Shown in pieces: positions 1 through 6,070 of a DNA stretch of 8,174 nucleotides. The stretch lies in contig JAFAMS010000257.1 in assembly GCA_019233165.1 (NCBI GenBank), positions 1 through 8,174 of the forward strand. The letters are read 5' to 3'. The stretch's first letter is position 1. Each line of letters begins with the position of its first letter. Under the pieces are notes generated by a model. The model worked only from the letters and a program-made list of their open reading frames with translations, ran no database searches and was not told the origin of the DNA. Position numbers and translations under genes: made by a program. Origin of the DNA: Vulcanimicrobiota bacterium. GTDB lineage: Bacteria > Vulcanimicrobiota > Vulcanimicrobiia > Vulcanimicrobiales > Vulcanimicrobiaceae.

Positions 1-921
1 GCGACGGGAAGAAGTAGTCCCGCGGCCGGACGGGAGATCGTCTTGCTCGGGAACCCGCATTCCCGGGAGACGTCCGCGCGGTTCGGCGACGTTCAGCGCG
101 CGCTCGAAGAGCGCGGCGTGCGGATCGCCGAGTGTCACATCGCCGAAGGAAAGGCGCTGAACAAGATCGCCCGCCGCGGAGTCAAGAATGGCGCGCCGTA
201 TATCGCGATCGCCGGCGGCGACGGCTCGATGACGCGCGCCGTCGAAGAGCTCGCGCACTCCGAGACCGCGCTCGGCGTCATCCCGATGGGGACCGGGAAC
301 AGCTTCGCGCAAAGCCTCGGAATCGCGAAAGAGATCGACACGATCGCGGACACGATTGCGTTCGGCGACGTTCGCGCGGTCGACGTCGGAACCGTGAATG
401 GGCTCCACTTCGCAAATTTCGCGACGATCGGACTCTCGTCGGTGATCGCGGGAACGACGCCAAACTTTCTCAAGCGCATTTTCGGGACCGCCGCTTACGT
501 GCTCTCCGGGGTCGTCCCGGCGCTGCGCAGCCGGGCCTTCCAGCTCGAGCTCGAGCTCGACGACGACGAGAAAGCGTTCAAAGGAGCGGTTCACCAAGCG
601 ATCGTTGCCAGCGGTCGTTACTTCGGGGACAAGCCGCTGCTGCCGAAAGCCTCGGTGCTCAGCGGCCGTCTCGCCGTCTTCACGACGACGAGCGACGGCG
701 TCCCTGGGATCGCGCACGATTTCATCGCGATCGCGCTCGGCAAAGAATCGTCGATACCGCAGGCACACTGGTGGACTCCGAAGCGCGTCTGCGTGCGTGC
801 GAAACCGAAGCAGCTCGTTGCGATCGACGGCGAAGTGTTGTGCAAGACCCCGGCCGATTTTCGGATCGACCGCGGTGCACTGCGGGTTCTCGTCCCCACG
901 GGTTTCGACGGATATCCGTGA
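1..921 (+). CDS. Diacylglycerol kinase / YegS-type lipid kinase, 5' end cut off
   Basis: This is a soluble or peripheral kinase expected to phosphorylate a membrane lipid such as diacylglycerol using ATP. The reading frame is open to the left edge. The first in-frame start candidate, TTG at 43, would fall inside the first beta strand (REIVLLGNPHS, the family's NPxSG-like opening), so the true start probably lies upstream. Counting from TTG 43, the nucleotide-binding signature GGDGS is at residues 58-62 (most relatives have GGDGT), PMGTGNSFA at 81-89, and a conserved-looking AIDGEV near the C-terminus. The roughly 300 visible residues match the family's usual size, so little is missing. An acidic, CTCGAG-repeat-encoded stretch (LELELDDDE) lies mid-protein. 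The stop overlaps the PAP2 start by one base, implying translational coupling. The family call is strong; the exact lipid substrate is unknown. Confidence 0.88.
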   Translation, partial: ATGRSSPAAGREIVLLGNPHSRETSARFGDVQRALEERGVRIAECHIAEGKALNKIARRGVKNGAPYIAIAGGDGSMTRAVEELAHSETALGVIPMGTGNSFAQSLGIAKEIDTIADTIAFGDVRAVDVGTVNGLHFANFATIGLSSVIAGTTPNFLKRIFGTAAYVLSGVVPALRSRAFQLELELDDDEKAFKGAVHQAIVASGRYFGDKPLLPKASVLSGRLAVFTTTSDGVPGIAHDFIAIALGKESSIPQAHWWTPKRVCVRAKPKQLVAIDGEVLCKTPADFRIDRGALRVLVPTGFDGYP

Positions 922-1529
922 TGCGAGCGTACCTGGGCACGGCCGGGGCGGCGTTCGCAGCATTCCTCGCCCTGGGCGCCTTCGTTTCGCGCGCTCCGGC
1001 GAACGGCTTCGATCAAGCCGGCACGCGGCTGCTCGGCGTTGCAACGCCGCTCGCCGTAATGTTTACGCGCAGCGGCTATACGCCGGCGCTCGTCGGTTTC
1101 GCGATCGTCGCGCTCGCGGTCGCCCTCGTGCTGCGCGCGAATTTCGCGCTCGGCCTCGGTTTGGTTGCGGTACAGCTGGCCGCGCAGCTCTCGGCGAATC
1201 TTTTCAAGCAACTCTACCATCGCCCACGGCCGGACGCGTGGCTCTTCCGTTCGGAGCTGGGATTTTCGTATCCGAGCGGCCACGCGGTCACGGCGATCGT
1301 GTTTTATATGGGCTGGGCGTGGATCGCATGGAATTGGCCGCTCCCAAGAGGTCTGCGCATCGCGATCGTCTGCGCCATGGCACTGTGGGCGCTCGGAATC
1401 GGATTGTCGCGCATCGCGCTCGGCGCGCACAATCCGACCGACGTCCTCGGCGGCTATCTCTTCGGAACCGCTTGGCTCTTCTTGTTTCTCGCGCTGGCTT
1501 CGTTGCTGCGGCGCTCAGCTGCCGGGTAA
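921..1529 (+). CDS. PAP2-family membrane phosphatase
   Basis: This 202-residue integral membrane protein carries the complete PAP2 (type 2 phosphatidic acid phosphatase) signature. Motif 1 is KQLYHRPRP (K-x6-RP, near residue 94), motif 2 is YPSGHA (near 117), and motif 3 is SRIALGAHNPTD (SR-x5-H-x3-D, near 163-174). About five hydrophobic segments surround them. Family members remove phosphate from phosphatidate, undecaprenyl diphosphate or similar lipids, usually on the outer side of the inner membrane. The ATG at 921 shares its A with the TGA of the lipid kinase gene, so the two are almost certainly co-translated and may work on related lipids in opposite directions. Its 3' end overlaps the convergent substrate-binding-protein gene by 15 bases. 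The family is clear; phosphatidate versus undecaprenyl-diphosphate specificity cannot be decided from these motifs. Confidence 0.9.
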   Translation: MRAYLGTAGAAFAAFLALGAFVSRAPANGFDQAGTRLLGVATPLAVMFTRSGYTPALVGFAIVALAVALVLRANFALGLGLVAVQLAAQLSANLFKQLYHRPRPDAWLFRSELGFSYPSGHAVTAIVFYMGWAWIAWNWPLPRGLRIAIVCAMALWALGIGLSRIALGAHNPTDVLGGYLFGTAWLFLFLALASLLRRSAAG

Positions 1530-2510
1530 GTTGTGGATCTCCGGAAAGAAGTAATCTTTCCAACTGGCCGCCTGCATTTTGAGCGACTTCCCTCGATACA
1601 TGATGTCGGCCCAGCGCATCGAGCGAATCGGCTGTGCCGTGAACGTTACGTTCTTGTCGCCGAGGAGCGCAACGAGGTCGTTTAGCGGCCAGGTCTCGTG
1701 ACTCTGCTGCAAGTAAATGAGGGCGGCATTGCGGTGATCCCGGTTGATCACTTCGTTCGCGTCTTTGAGCGCGGCGACGACGGCCGCGTACGCTTTCGGA
1801 TTCGCGTCGTGGAAGCGCACGCTCGAGAAGATGCAGGTCAACGAGTGGGGGCCGCCTAGGATCTCGTAAGAGTTCGCGACGACGTGGACCCCAGGGATCT
1901 TGGCTTCGATCTCTTGATACGGCGGGCTCGAAAAGTGGCTGTCGATCGAGCCGCTTCCCGCCTTGAGCGCGATCAATGCGTCCGGGTGGCCGAGAGCGAC
2001 GGTGAACGGATCGAAGTGGTGGAGGTCGCTCTCGCCGTACAGCTTGTCGGCCGCCATCTGCATGATCGTGGCCTGCATCGAGACGCGGATCGTGGGGACG
2101 GCGATTTTGTCGGCCGCCGTAAAATCCTTGAGAGTCTTCACGTTGGGGTTCTTTGTGACGACCCACGCCGGGAGATTCGCGAGTGCGGCGACGCCTTTGA
2201 CCTGCCCGCCGCTCCCGGACCACGCAACCAGTAAATTCGAGATCCCAGACCCGACGAAGTCGAGATTCCCGGAGAGCAGCGCGTCGACCGCCGTGCCGCC
2301 GCTGTTGAGCAGCACCCAGCTGACTTTGACGTCGAGCCCCATCGCTTTCGCGTGCTTCTCGACGAGATGCTGCTGTTCCATGACCAGCAGCGGGAGATAT
2401 TGCAGTCCGGGCTGCTTCGAGATGCGGACCTCGTTCGTCTCCGCGTGTGCGGGCAGTGCGCACGCAAGCCCAAACAAGAGCGCGATGCAGAAACGAACGA
2501 ACGCTCGCAT
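1515..2510 (-). CDS. NMT1/SsuA/TauA-type ABC transporter substrate-binding protein
   Basis: This 331-residue exported protein should bind a small ligand in the periplasm for an ABC importer. The N-terminus is a signal peptide with probable cleavage after AHA at residue 23. Cys17 sits in GLAC, a poor lipobox, so a lipoprotein is less likely. The mature part follows the NMT1 / nitrate-sulfonate-taurine / thiamine-precursor binding-protein layout: RISKQPGLQYLPLL at the start, then a GGTAVDALLSGNLDFVGSG segment (about 71-89), then the WVVTKNPNVKTLKDF hinge region. Classes in this family bind sulfonates, nitrate, aromatics or pyrimidines; the ligand cannot be read from the sequence. A clean Shine-Dalgarno supports the ATG. 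It is the second gene after the barrel protein (25-base gap), suggesting coordinated capture across the outer membrane and periplasm. No permease or ATPase gene follows, because the convergent PAP2 gene begins immediately. Confidence 0.85.
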   Translation of the reverse strand: MRAFVRFCIALLFGLACALPAHAETNEVRISKQPGLQYLPLLVMEQQHLVEKHAKAMGLDVKVSWVLLNSGGTAVDALLSGNLDFVGSGISNLLVAWSGSGGQVKGVAALANLPAWVVTKNPNVKTLKDFTAADKIAVPTIRVSMQATIMQMAADKLYGESDLHHFDPFTVALGHPDALIALKAGSGSIDSHFSSPPYQEIEAKIPGVHVVANSYEILGGPHSLTCIFSSVRFHDANPKAYAAVVAALKDANEVINRDHRNAALIYLQQSHETWPLNDLVALLGDKNVTFTAQPIRSMRWADIMYRGKSLKMQAASWKDYFFPEIHNLPGS

Positions 2511-2517
2511 TGTGAAT

Positions 2518-2523
2518 CCCCTC
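2518..2523 (-). promoter_or_regulatory. Shine-Dalgarno of the substrate-binding protein gene
   Basis: On the minus strand the sequence reads GAGGGG, then seven bases, then ATG (2510-2508). It is one of only two strong ribosome binding sites in the window and fixes this start. It lies in the 25-base gap after the barrel gene stop, so the second gene of the pair has its own good translation signal. Confidence 0.7.
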
Positions 2524-2535
2524 AGAGGCTGCCCG

Positions 2536-4266
2536 CTAGGGGATAATGCGCAAAACCAGCGAGGTTTGCCTTCCTTGCGGTTCGAGCGACGAACGGAATC
2601 CGAGCGCGCCGTGCGCCGAATACGGAAAGTACACGTCGTAATCGAACGCCCGCCGAATCGTGTACGCCCCGGCGGTCCGGCGATAGACGGCGTCGATGCG
2701 GAAGTTGCCGCTCTGGTGCGTCAGCCAGAGGGCATCGCCCGACAGGTACGGCTCGATGAAGATCGCGGAGCTCGTGTATTCCGGCCCGTCACCGAAGAGT
2801 CGCAGCGTCCACGCGCGGATGCTCGTCGTCGGCGTCAGCTGGTACGTAAGCGAGGCCCCGCTTCCGGCAAGCGGCCCCGCGCTCTCGCTCGTTCGGCGAT
2901 AGGTTTGTACCTCGGCGCGCAGCCGGCGGTCGTCTCCGTACGTCAGGTGCGCTTCCGCAAGCGAGGCCAGGACGTACGGCAGGTTCACGCTCACCGCCAA
3001 GAGCGAATTGCTGAGCCCGCCGGTCAGCGCGAACTCGCCGAGACGCTGGGTGATGAGAAGCGAGGGCAGCGTGACGCTGCGTTGCTGTCCGTCGTAGACG
3101 TGGACGAACGTCCGGGCGGCGCCGGCGTCGACCTGCGTGTTCCCCGTGACGTGCAACGCGAAGAAGAGGTTGTCTTGCGCGTAGCGTGGCGCGAGCGGCG
3201 TTTGAAACGCCGAGGCGTTCACGTGGCTCGCGCCGGCTTCGAAGCGAAAGAGGCCGGAGCTTGCCGAGGCGGTCGCGGCGAAGAGCGAATCGCTCCAGAC
3301 GCCCGCGAGGTTCGGAATCACCGGAACGTCGTTCGTCCCTCCGGCGCCCGCCGCGACGAGGCGAAGTCGAACCCGGTCGAAGTCGCGAGTGAAGCCGAAT
3401 GTGCCGCTTCGCTCGGAGGTGCGGACGGTCGGCGCCTCGAGTTCGGAGCTCGAGAGCGAGAGTGCCGCATCGAACGAACCGCCGAACAGCGGTGCGCGCG
3501 CGCTCGCGATCGCACGCGCGCGTTGCGTTGCGCTATCGGCGTCGTTGCCGAGCGAAATCCCGGCACGCGCGTCCCCGGCCGAGAGACGCGCCGTCGCGAG
3601 ACCGTTGTACGCGAGCTGCTGCTCGGGCGTATCGTCGCGGAAGAACGCGATCGTCCCGCCGCTCGCATAGTTGCCGTACCGGTACGCGTCGGAGGCGGGA
3701 GCGAACCCGGCGGCGTTTCCACTGTGAGCCGGGATCGCGCCGAGCGCCGTCGACGAGATGCCCAGGCTATAGGTTGGCGCCTCGCCGTCGAGGATCAGCG
3801 CGCTGCGCGCGAGCCCGCGATCGGAGAGCGCCGGGTAGAGCGCCGCCGGGATCGCGCTCTGCGGGCGCAAGACCTCGAACGGCCGTAGCGCCAGCGCCTC
3901 CTCGACGCGCGCATACGGGAGGGCGGCGAGGTCGGCGGGGGTTGGGCCGGTTGCGATAAGCGCCTGATAGCGCTCGACGACGGCGACGACCGGCTCGCCG
4001 GAATGCACCGCAACGGTCCGCGGCCGGCAATACGCGCATTCGATCCGTACCGTTGCCGGGGGCGCGCTCGCATCGAGCGCGAACGTTCCGTCCGTGTCGG
4101 TCCTCGCGCTTCCGACCCGTACACCTCCAGAATCCGTCGCTTTAACCGAGGCGCCGGCGACGGCAAGCCCTTGCGCATCGCGGACGGCACCCGTCACGAG
4201 GGTGGCGCCGGCAGCCCAGCCACCCAAGCCGAGCCAGAGCGCGAGCGCGAGCATCGCTGCTTTCAA
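2536..4266 (-). CDS. TonB-receptor-like outer-membrane protein with N-terminal CarboxypepD_reg domain
   Basis: This 576-residue protein is probably an outer-membrane transporter. Residues 1-21 form a signal peptide ending AAGA. Residues about 24-98 are a carboxypeptidase-regulatory-like beta sandwich (VTGAVRDAQGLAVAGASV, then TDTDGTFAL). Residues about 105-210 look like a degenerate plug (LPYARVEEALALRP, ALILDGEAP, YGNYASGGTIAFF). The rest alternates as amphipathic beta strands. The barrel portion, roughly 365 residues, is short for a 22-strand TonB receptor, no TonB box is evident, and the C-terminus ends RIIP rather than in an aromatic residue. C77 and C80 form an unusual CxxC in the regulatory domain. 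The start used is TTG at 4266, because MKAAM gives a charged n-region; ATG at 4254 (residue 5) is the alternative, and neither has a strong ribosome site. It leads the unit with the substrate-binding protein. The ligand is unknown. Confidence 0.75.
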   Translation of the reverse strand: MKAAMLALALWLGLGGWAAGATLVTGAVRDAQGLAVAGASVKATDSGGVRVGSARTDTDGTFALDASAPPATVRIECAYCRPRTVAVHSGEPVVAVVERYQALIATGPTPADLAALPYARVEEALALRPFEVLRPQSAIPAALYPALSDRGLARSALILDGEAPTYSLGISSTALGAIPAHSGNAAGFAPASDAYRYGNYASGGTIAFFRDDTPEQQLAYNGLATARLSAGDARAGISLGNDADSATQRARAIASARAPLFGGSFDAALSLSSSELEAPTVRTSERSGTFGFTRDFDRVRLRLVAAGAGGTNDVPVIPNLAGVWSDSLFAATASASSGLFRFEAGASHVNASAFQTPLAPRYAQDNLFFALHVTGNTQVDAGAARTFVHVYDGQQRSVTLPSLLITQRLGEFALTGGLSNSLLAVSVNLPYVLASLAEAHLTYGDDRRLRAEVQTYRRTSESAGPLAGSGASLTYQLTPTTSIRAWTLRLFGDGPEYTSSAIFIEPYLSGDALWLTHQSGNFRIDAVYRRTAGAYTIRRAFDYDVYFPYSAHGALGFRSSLEPQGRQTSLVLRIIP

Positions 4267-4305
4267 GAATTCTTCATGCCGGGCCGGTAAATCTAAGAGG
4301 TGACT
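4267..4305. promoter_or_regulatory. Divergent intergenic region between the barrel gene and the TPR/two-component unit
   Basis: Only 39 bases separate the two divergent starts, so the promoters for both units must lie here or extend into the ends of the coding regions. The gap is locally AT-richer. A perfect 10-base palindrome, AAGAATTCTT (4265-4274), touches the barrel gene's TTG start. A TAAATC stretch at 4288-4293 could be part of a -10 element, but I see no convincing -35 at proper spacing. The location is good; the individual elements are weak. Confidence 0.4.
4295..4303 (+). promoter_or_regulatory. Shine-Dalgarno deciding the start of the small exported protein
   Basis: AAGAGGTGA ends two bases before ATG 4306; counted from the GAGG core (4297-4300), the spacer is five bases. 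The site overlaps the in-frame GTG at 4300, which therefore cannot be the start; ATG 4306 is chosen. Such a strong site supports the short gene that follows being real. Confidence 0.65.
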
Positions 4306-4554
4306 ATGTACCTCCGGCTCGCTTTGGCGATAGGCGGCCTGCTCCTGGCGCTCGGCGGCGGCATTGCCGCGGCGAGCACTGTGGTGCTGGATCCCGCCGC
4401 GGTGGTCCGTAGCCTGGAGCCGTCGCAGGCTCCTTCGTTGCTGGGACCGATCTCCGTCGACGGGCGGGTAGGCTGGGCGTGCGAGCCCGAACGGGCAGCC
4501 TCATCCGTCGCCGCCCACGACGCACATCTGCCGGCGGTAGACCCCGCGCTCTGA
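4306..4554 (+). CDS. Small exported or membrane-anchored protein of unknown function
   Basis: I do not recognise this 82-residue protein. Residues 1-25 (MYLRLALAIGGLLLALGGG, then IAAAS) form a signal peptide or membrane anchor. The remaining roughly 57 residues are polar and proline/alanine-rich, with one cysteine in GWACEPE and no known domain. Support comes from the strong ribosome site just upstream and from codon use that stays GC-rich at third positions to the TGA. It opens the plus-strand unit; the preferred start of the TPR gene lies two bases after its stop, suggesting coupled translation. A rival reading starts the TPR gene at GTG 4479, overlapping this gene by 76 bases. A real gene is likely; its function is open, possibly an accessory to the exported TPR protein or the kinase downstream. 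Confidence 0.55.
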   Translation: MYLRLALAIGGLLLALGGGIAAASTVVLDPAAVVRSLEPSQAPSLLGPISVDGRVGWACEPERAASSVAAHDAHLPAVDPAL

Positions 4555-4556
4555 TC

Positions 4557-5384
4557 GTGCGCCCCGGGACGGCCGTAGCGCTGGCGTTGACGCTGATCTC
4601 GCTTTGCGGAACCGCTGCGGCGCACGCCCAGACGATGCCGGGCTACGGAGTGACTCCCGCACCGCGCTCGACGGACCCGGCGACGATGCGCAACGCAGCG
4701 TTGTTCCGCGAAATCCGCGAGCGTTTCGGACGCGGGAACGCCGCACTGGATCGCGCCGACTATCCAGCGGCGATCGCGGAATTCGAAGCCGTGTTGAAGC
4801 GCAATCTCGTCGAGCCCCAGAACTCGACCGCGCACTACAATCTCGCGCTGGCACTTTCCGGAAGCGGTAATCTCGAGCGCGCAGCGTCCGAGCTGCGCAT
4901 CGCAATCGAGCACGATCCCGGCTTCCTGGCAGCCTATGCGAACTTGATCGCGATCGAGCTGCGTCGCGGCGACGTAGCCGCCGCGCGCGAAGCCGCCGAC
5001 AAATTCGTCAAGCTCGCGCCCGACTCGGCGCGCGCGCTCTACAGCCGCGGGCTGGTAGCGCTGCAAGCGGACGACCTGGCGACGGCGCGCGCCGATTTCT
5101 CGCGTTTGATCGCGAAGAATGCCGCCTACGCGCCGGCGCACTACGACCTCGCGCTCGTCGAGCTGCGCGGCGGCCGCTTCGAGAGCGCCGAACGGGAGCT
5201 GAACGCCGCCCTCGCTGTCGCACCGAATTATCCGCGCGCCCGCTTTGCGCTCGGCGTCTGCCTCTTGCGCGAAGGACGAAAGGACGAAGCGCGCCAGGCG
5301 TTCGATCGGGTTCTCCGCGACGCCGCCGATCCGGGTTTGCGCAATCTGGCGATGGCGATGCGCGACGAGCTCGCTCCGCGCTAG
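4557..5384 (+). CDS. Exported TPR-repeat protein
   Basis: This 275-residue protein has a signal peptide (h-region AVALALTLISLCG, cleavage likely after AHA at residue 24) followed by about six tetratricopeptide repeats, at roughly 56-85, 92-122, 126-156, 160-190, 194-224 and 228-258. Typical repeat signatures are visible, for example AHYNLALALSGSGNLERAAS and RALYSRGLVALQADDLATAR. TPR arrays are helical scaffolds for protein-protein contacts; a periplasmic one could organise an envelope complex or present a partner to the nearby sensor kinase, but that is inference. GTG 4557 is chosen because it yields a compact signal peptide and starts two bases after the upstream stop. GTG 4479 in the same frame would add 26 arginine-rich residues and overlap the small gene. 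No clear Shine-Dalgarno is seen, consistent with coupling. The response regulator starts seven bases after its stop. Confidence 0.8.
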   Translation: MRPGTAVALALTLISLCGTAAAHAQTMPGYGVTPAPRSTDPATMRNAALFREIRERFGRGNAALDRADYPAAIAEFEAVLKRNLVEPQNSTAHYNLALALSGSGNLERAASELRIAIEHDPGFLAAYANLIAIELRRGDVAAAREAADKFVKLAPDSARALYSRGLVALQADDLATARADFSRLIAKNAAYAPAHYDLALVELRGGRFESAERELNAALAVAPNYPRARFALGVCLLREGRKDEARQAFDRVLRDAADPGLRNLAMAMRDELAPR

Positions 5385-5391
5385 CTTCGCG

Positions 5392-6060
5392 ATGCGGATT
5401 CTGCTGATCGAGGACAACGTCGAGATCGCCGACGCCGTCCGGAAGATGCTCGAGCGGGAACGCTACGCCGTCACCCAAATCGGCGACGGCGATAACGGGC
5501 TCGCACAGCTGGTCGACGGGGAATACGATCTCGCCATCCTCGATCTCGTCTTGCCAAAGCGCGACGGGTTTGCCGTCTGCGCGGAGGCCCGCGAAGGCGG
5601 CGTGACCACACCCGTGCTGATGCTGACGGCGCGCGACGCGGTCGAGGATCGCGTCCGCGGCCTGGATTGCGGAGCCGACGACTATTTGATCAAACCGTTC
5701 GAGGCCGACGAGCTCGTCGCGCGCGTTCGGGCCTTGCTGCGTCGCGCCGAACGACCGCCGACCCCCACGATCGAGGTCGGCAGCTTGCGCGTCGACCTGG
5801 CGGCGCGCCGTGCCTACGTCGGCGCTCGCGAAGTCGAACTCGGGACGACGGAGTTCCGGCTCCTCGAGTACCTCGCGCGCAACGCCGGCCTCGCGCTCTC
5901 GCGCGGCCAAATCCTCGACCGCGTCTGGGGCGACGAATTCAACGGCTCGAGCAACATCGTCGACGTGTACGTCGGGCAGCTTCGCCGCAAGCTTCGCGCG
6001 GCCGGAAAAGAGAACGCGATTGCGACCGTCTGGGGGGTCGGCTATCGACTGGTCACCTAG
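5392..6060 (+). CDS. OmpR/PhoB-type response regulator
   Basis: This 222-residue DNA-binding response regulator is complete. The receiver domain (about 1-118) has the acidic pair E7/D8, phospho-acceptor D51 in LAILDLVLP, T79 in MLTARD and K101 in DDYLIKPFE. The C-terminal winged helix (about 125-222) shows the family pattern: TTEFRLLEYLARN, then LSRGQILDRVWG, then VDVYVGQLRRKL, ending in WGVGYRL. All residues needed for phosphorylation and signalling are present, so the protein should be active. ATG 5392 gives the standard MRILLIEDN opening; no good ribosome site is seen, and the gene lies seven bases after the TPR gene stop. The histidine kinase starts ten bases downstream, so the pair is cognate. 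The target genes are unknown; its own unit and the divergent gap at 4267-4305 are natural candidates. Confidence 0.93.
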   Translation: MRILLIEDNVEIADAVRKMLERERYAVTQIGDGDNGLAQLVDGEYDLAILDLVLPKRDGFAVCAEAREGGVTTPVLMLTARDAVEDRVRGLDCGADDYLIKPFEADELVARVRALLRRAERPPTPTIEVGSLRVDLAARRAYVGAREVELGTTEFRLLEYLARNAGLALSRGQILDRVWGDEFNGSSNIVDVYVGQLRRKLRAAGKENAIATVWGVGYRLVT

Positions 6061-6070
6061 ACGCGCCGTC

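Noticed and set aside
541..570. CTCGAG hexamer repeat in the lipid kinase gene
   Set aside because: It is a short in-frame stretch coding for Leu/Glu followed by Asp codons in a normal loop or strand; nothing suggests a regulatory or recombination site.
132..920. Upstream extension of the PAP2 reading frame, open from 132
   Set aside because: The extension lies inside the lipid kinase in another frame and is arginine-rich. PAP2 homology and the membrane start begin at ATG 921.
1288..2463. A 391-codon open frame on the minus strand covering the end of PAP2 and most of the binding-protein gene
   Set aside because: It is out of frame with the binding protein, arginine-rich, and overlaps two convincing genes; it is a shadow.
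1963..3888. A 641-codon open frame on the plus strand, antisense to the binding-protein and barrel genes
   Set aside because: The translation is arginine-rich with no domain, signal or membrane pattern. The opposite strand encodes two recognisable exported proteins over the same bases. Long stop-free shadow frames are common at this GC content.
4479..4556. Upstream GTG start for the TPR protein giving an Arg-rich, Tat-like N-terminus
   Set aside because: It lacks a proper twin-arginine motif, overlaps the small exported gene, and the signal peptide from GTG 4557 is already complete. It is not fully excluded.
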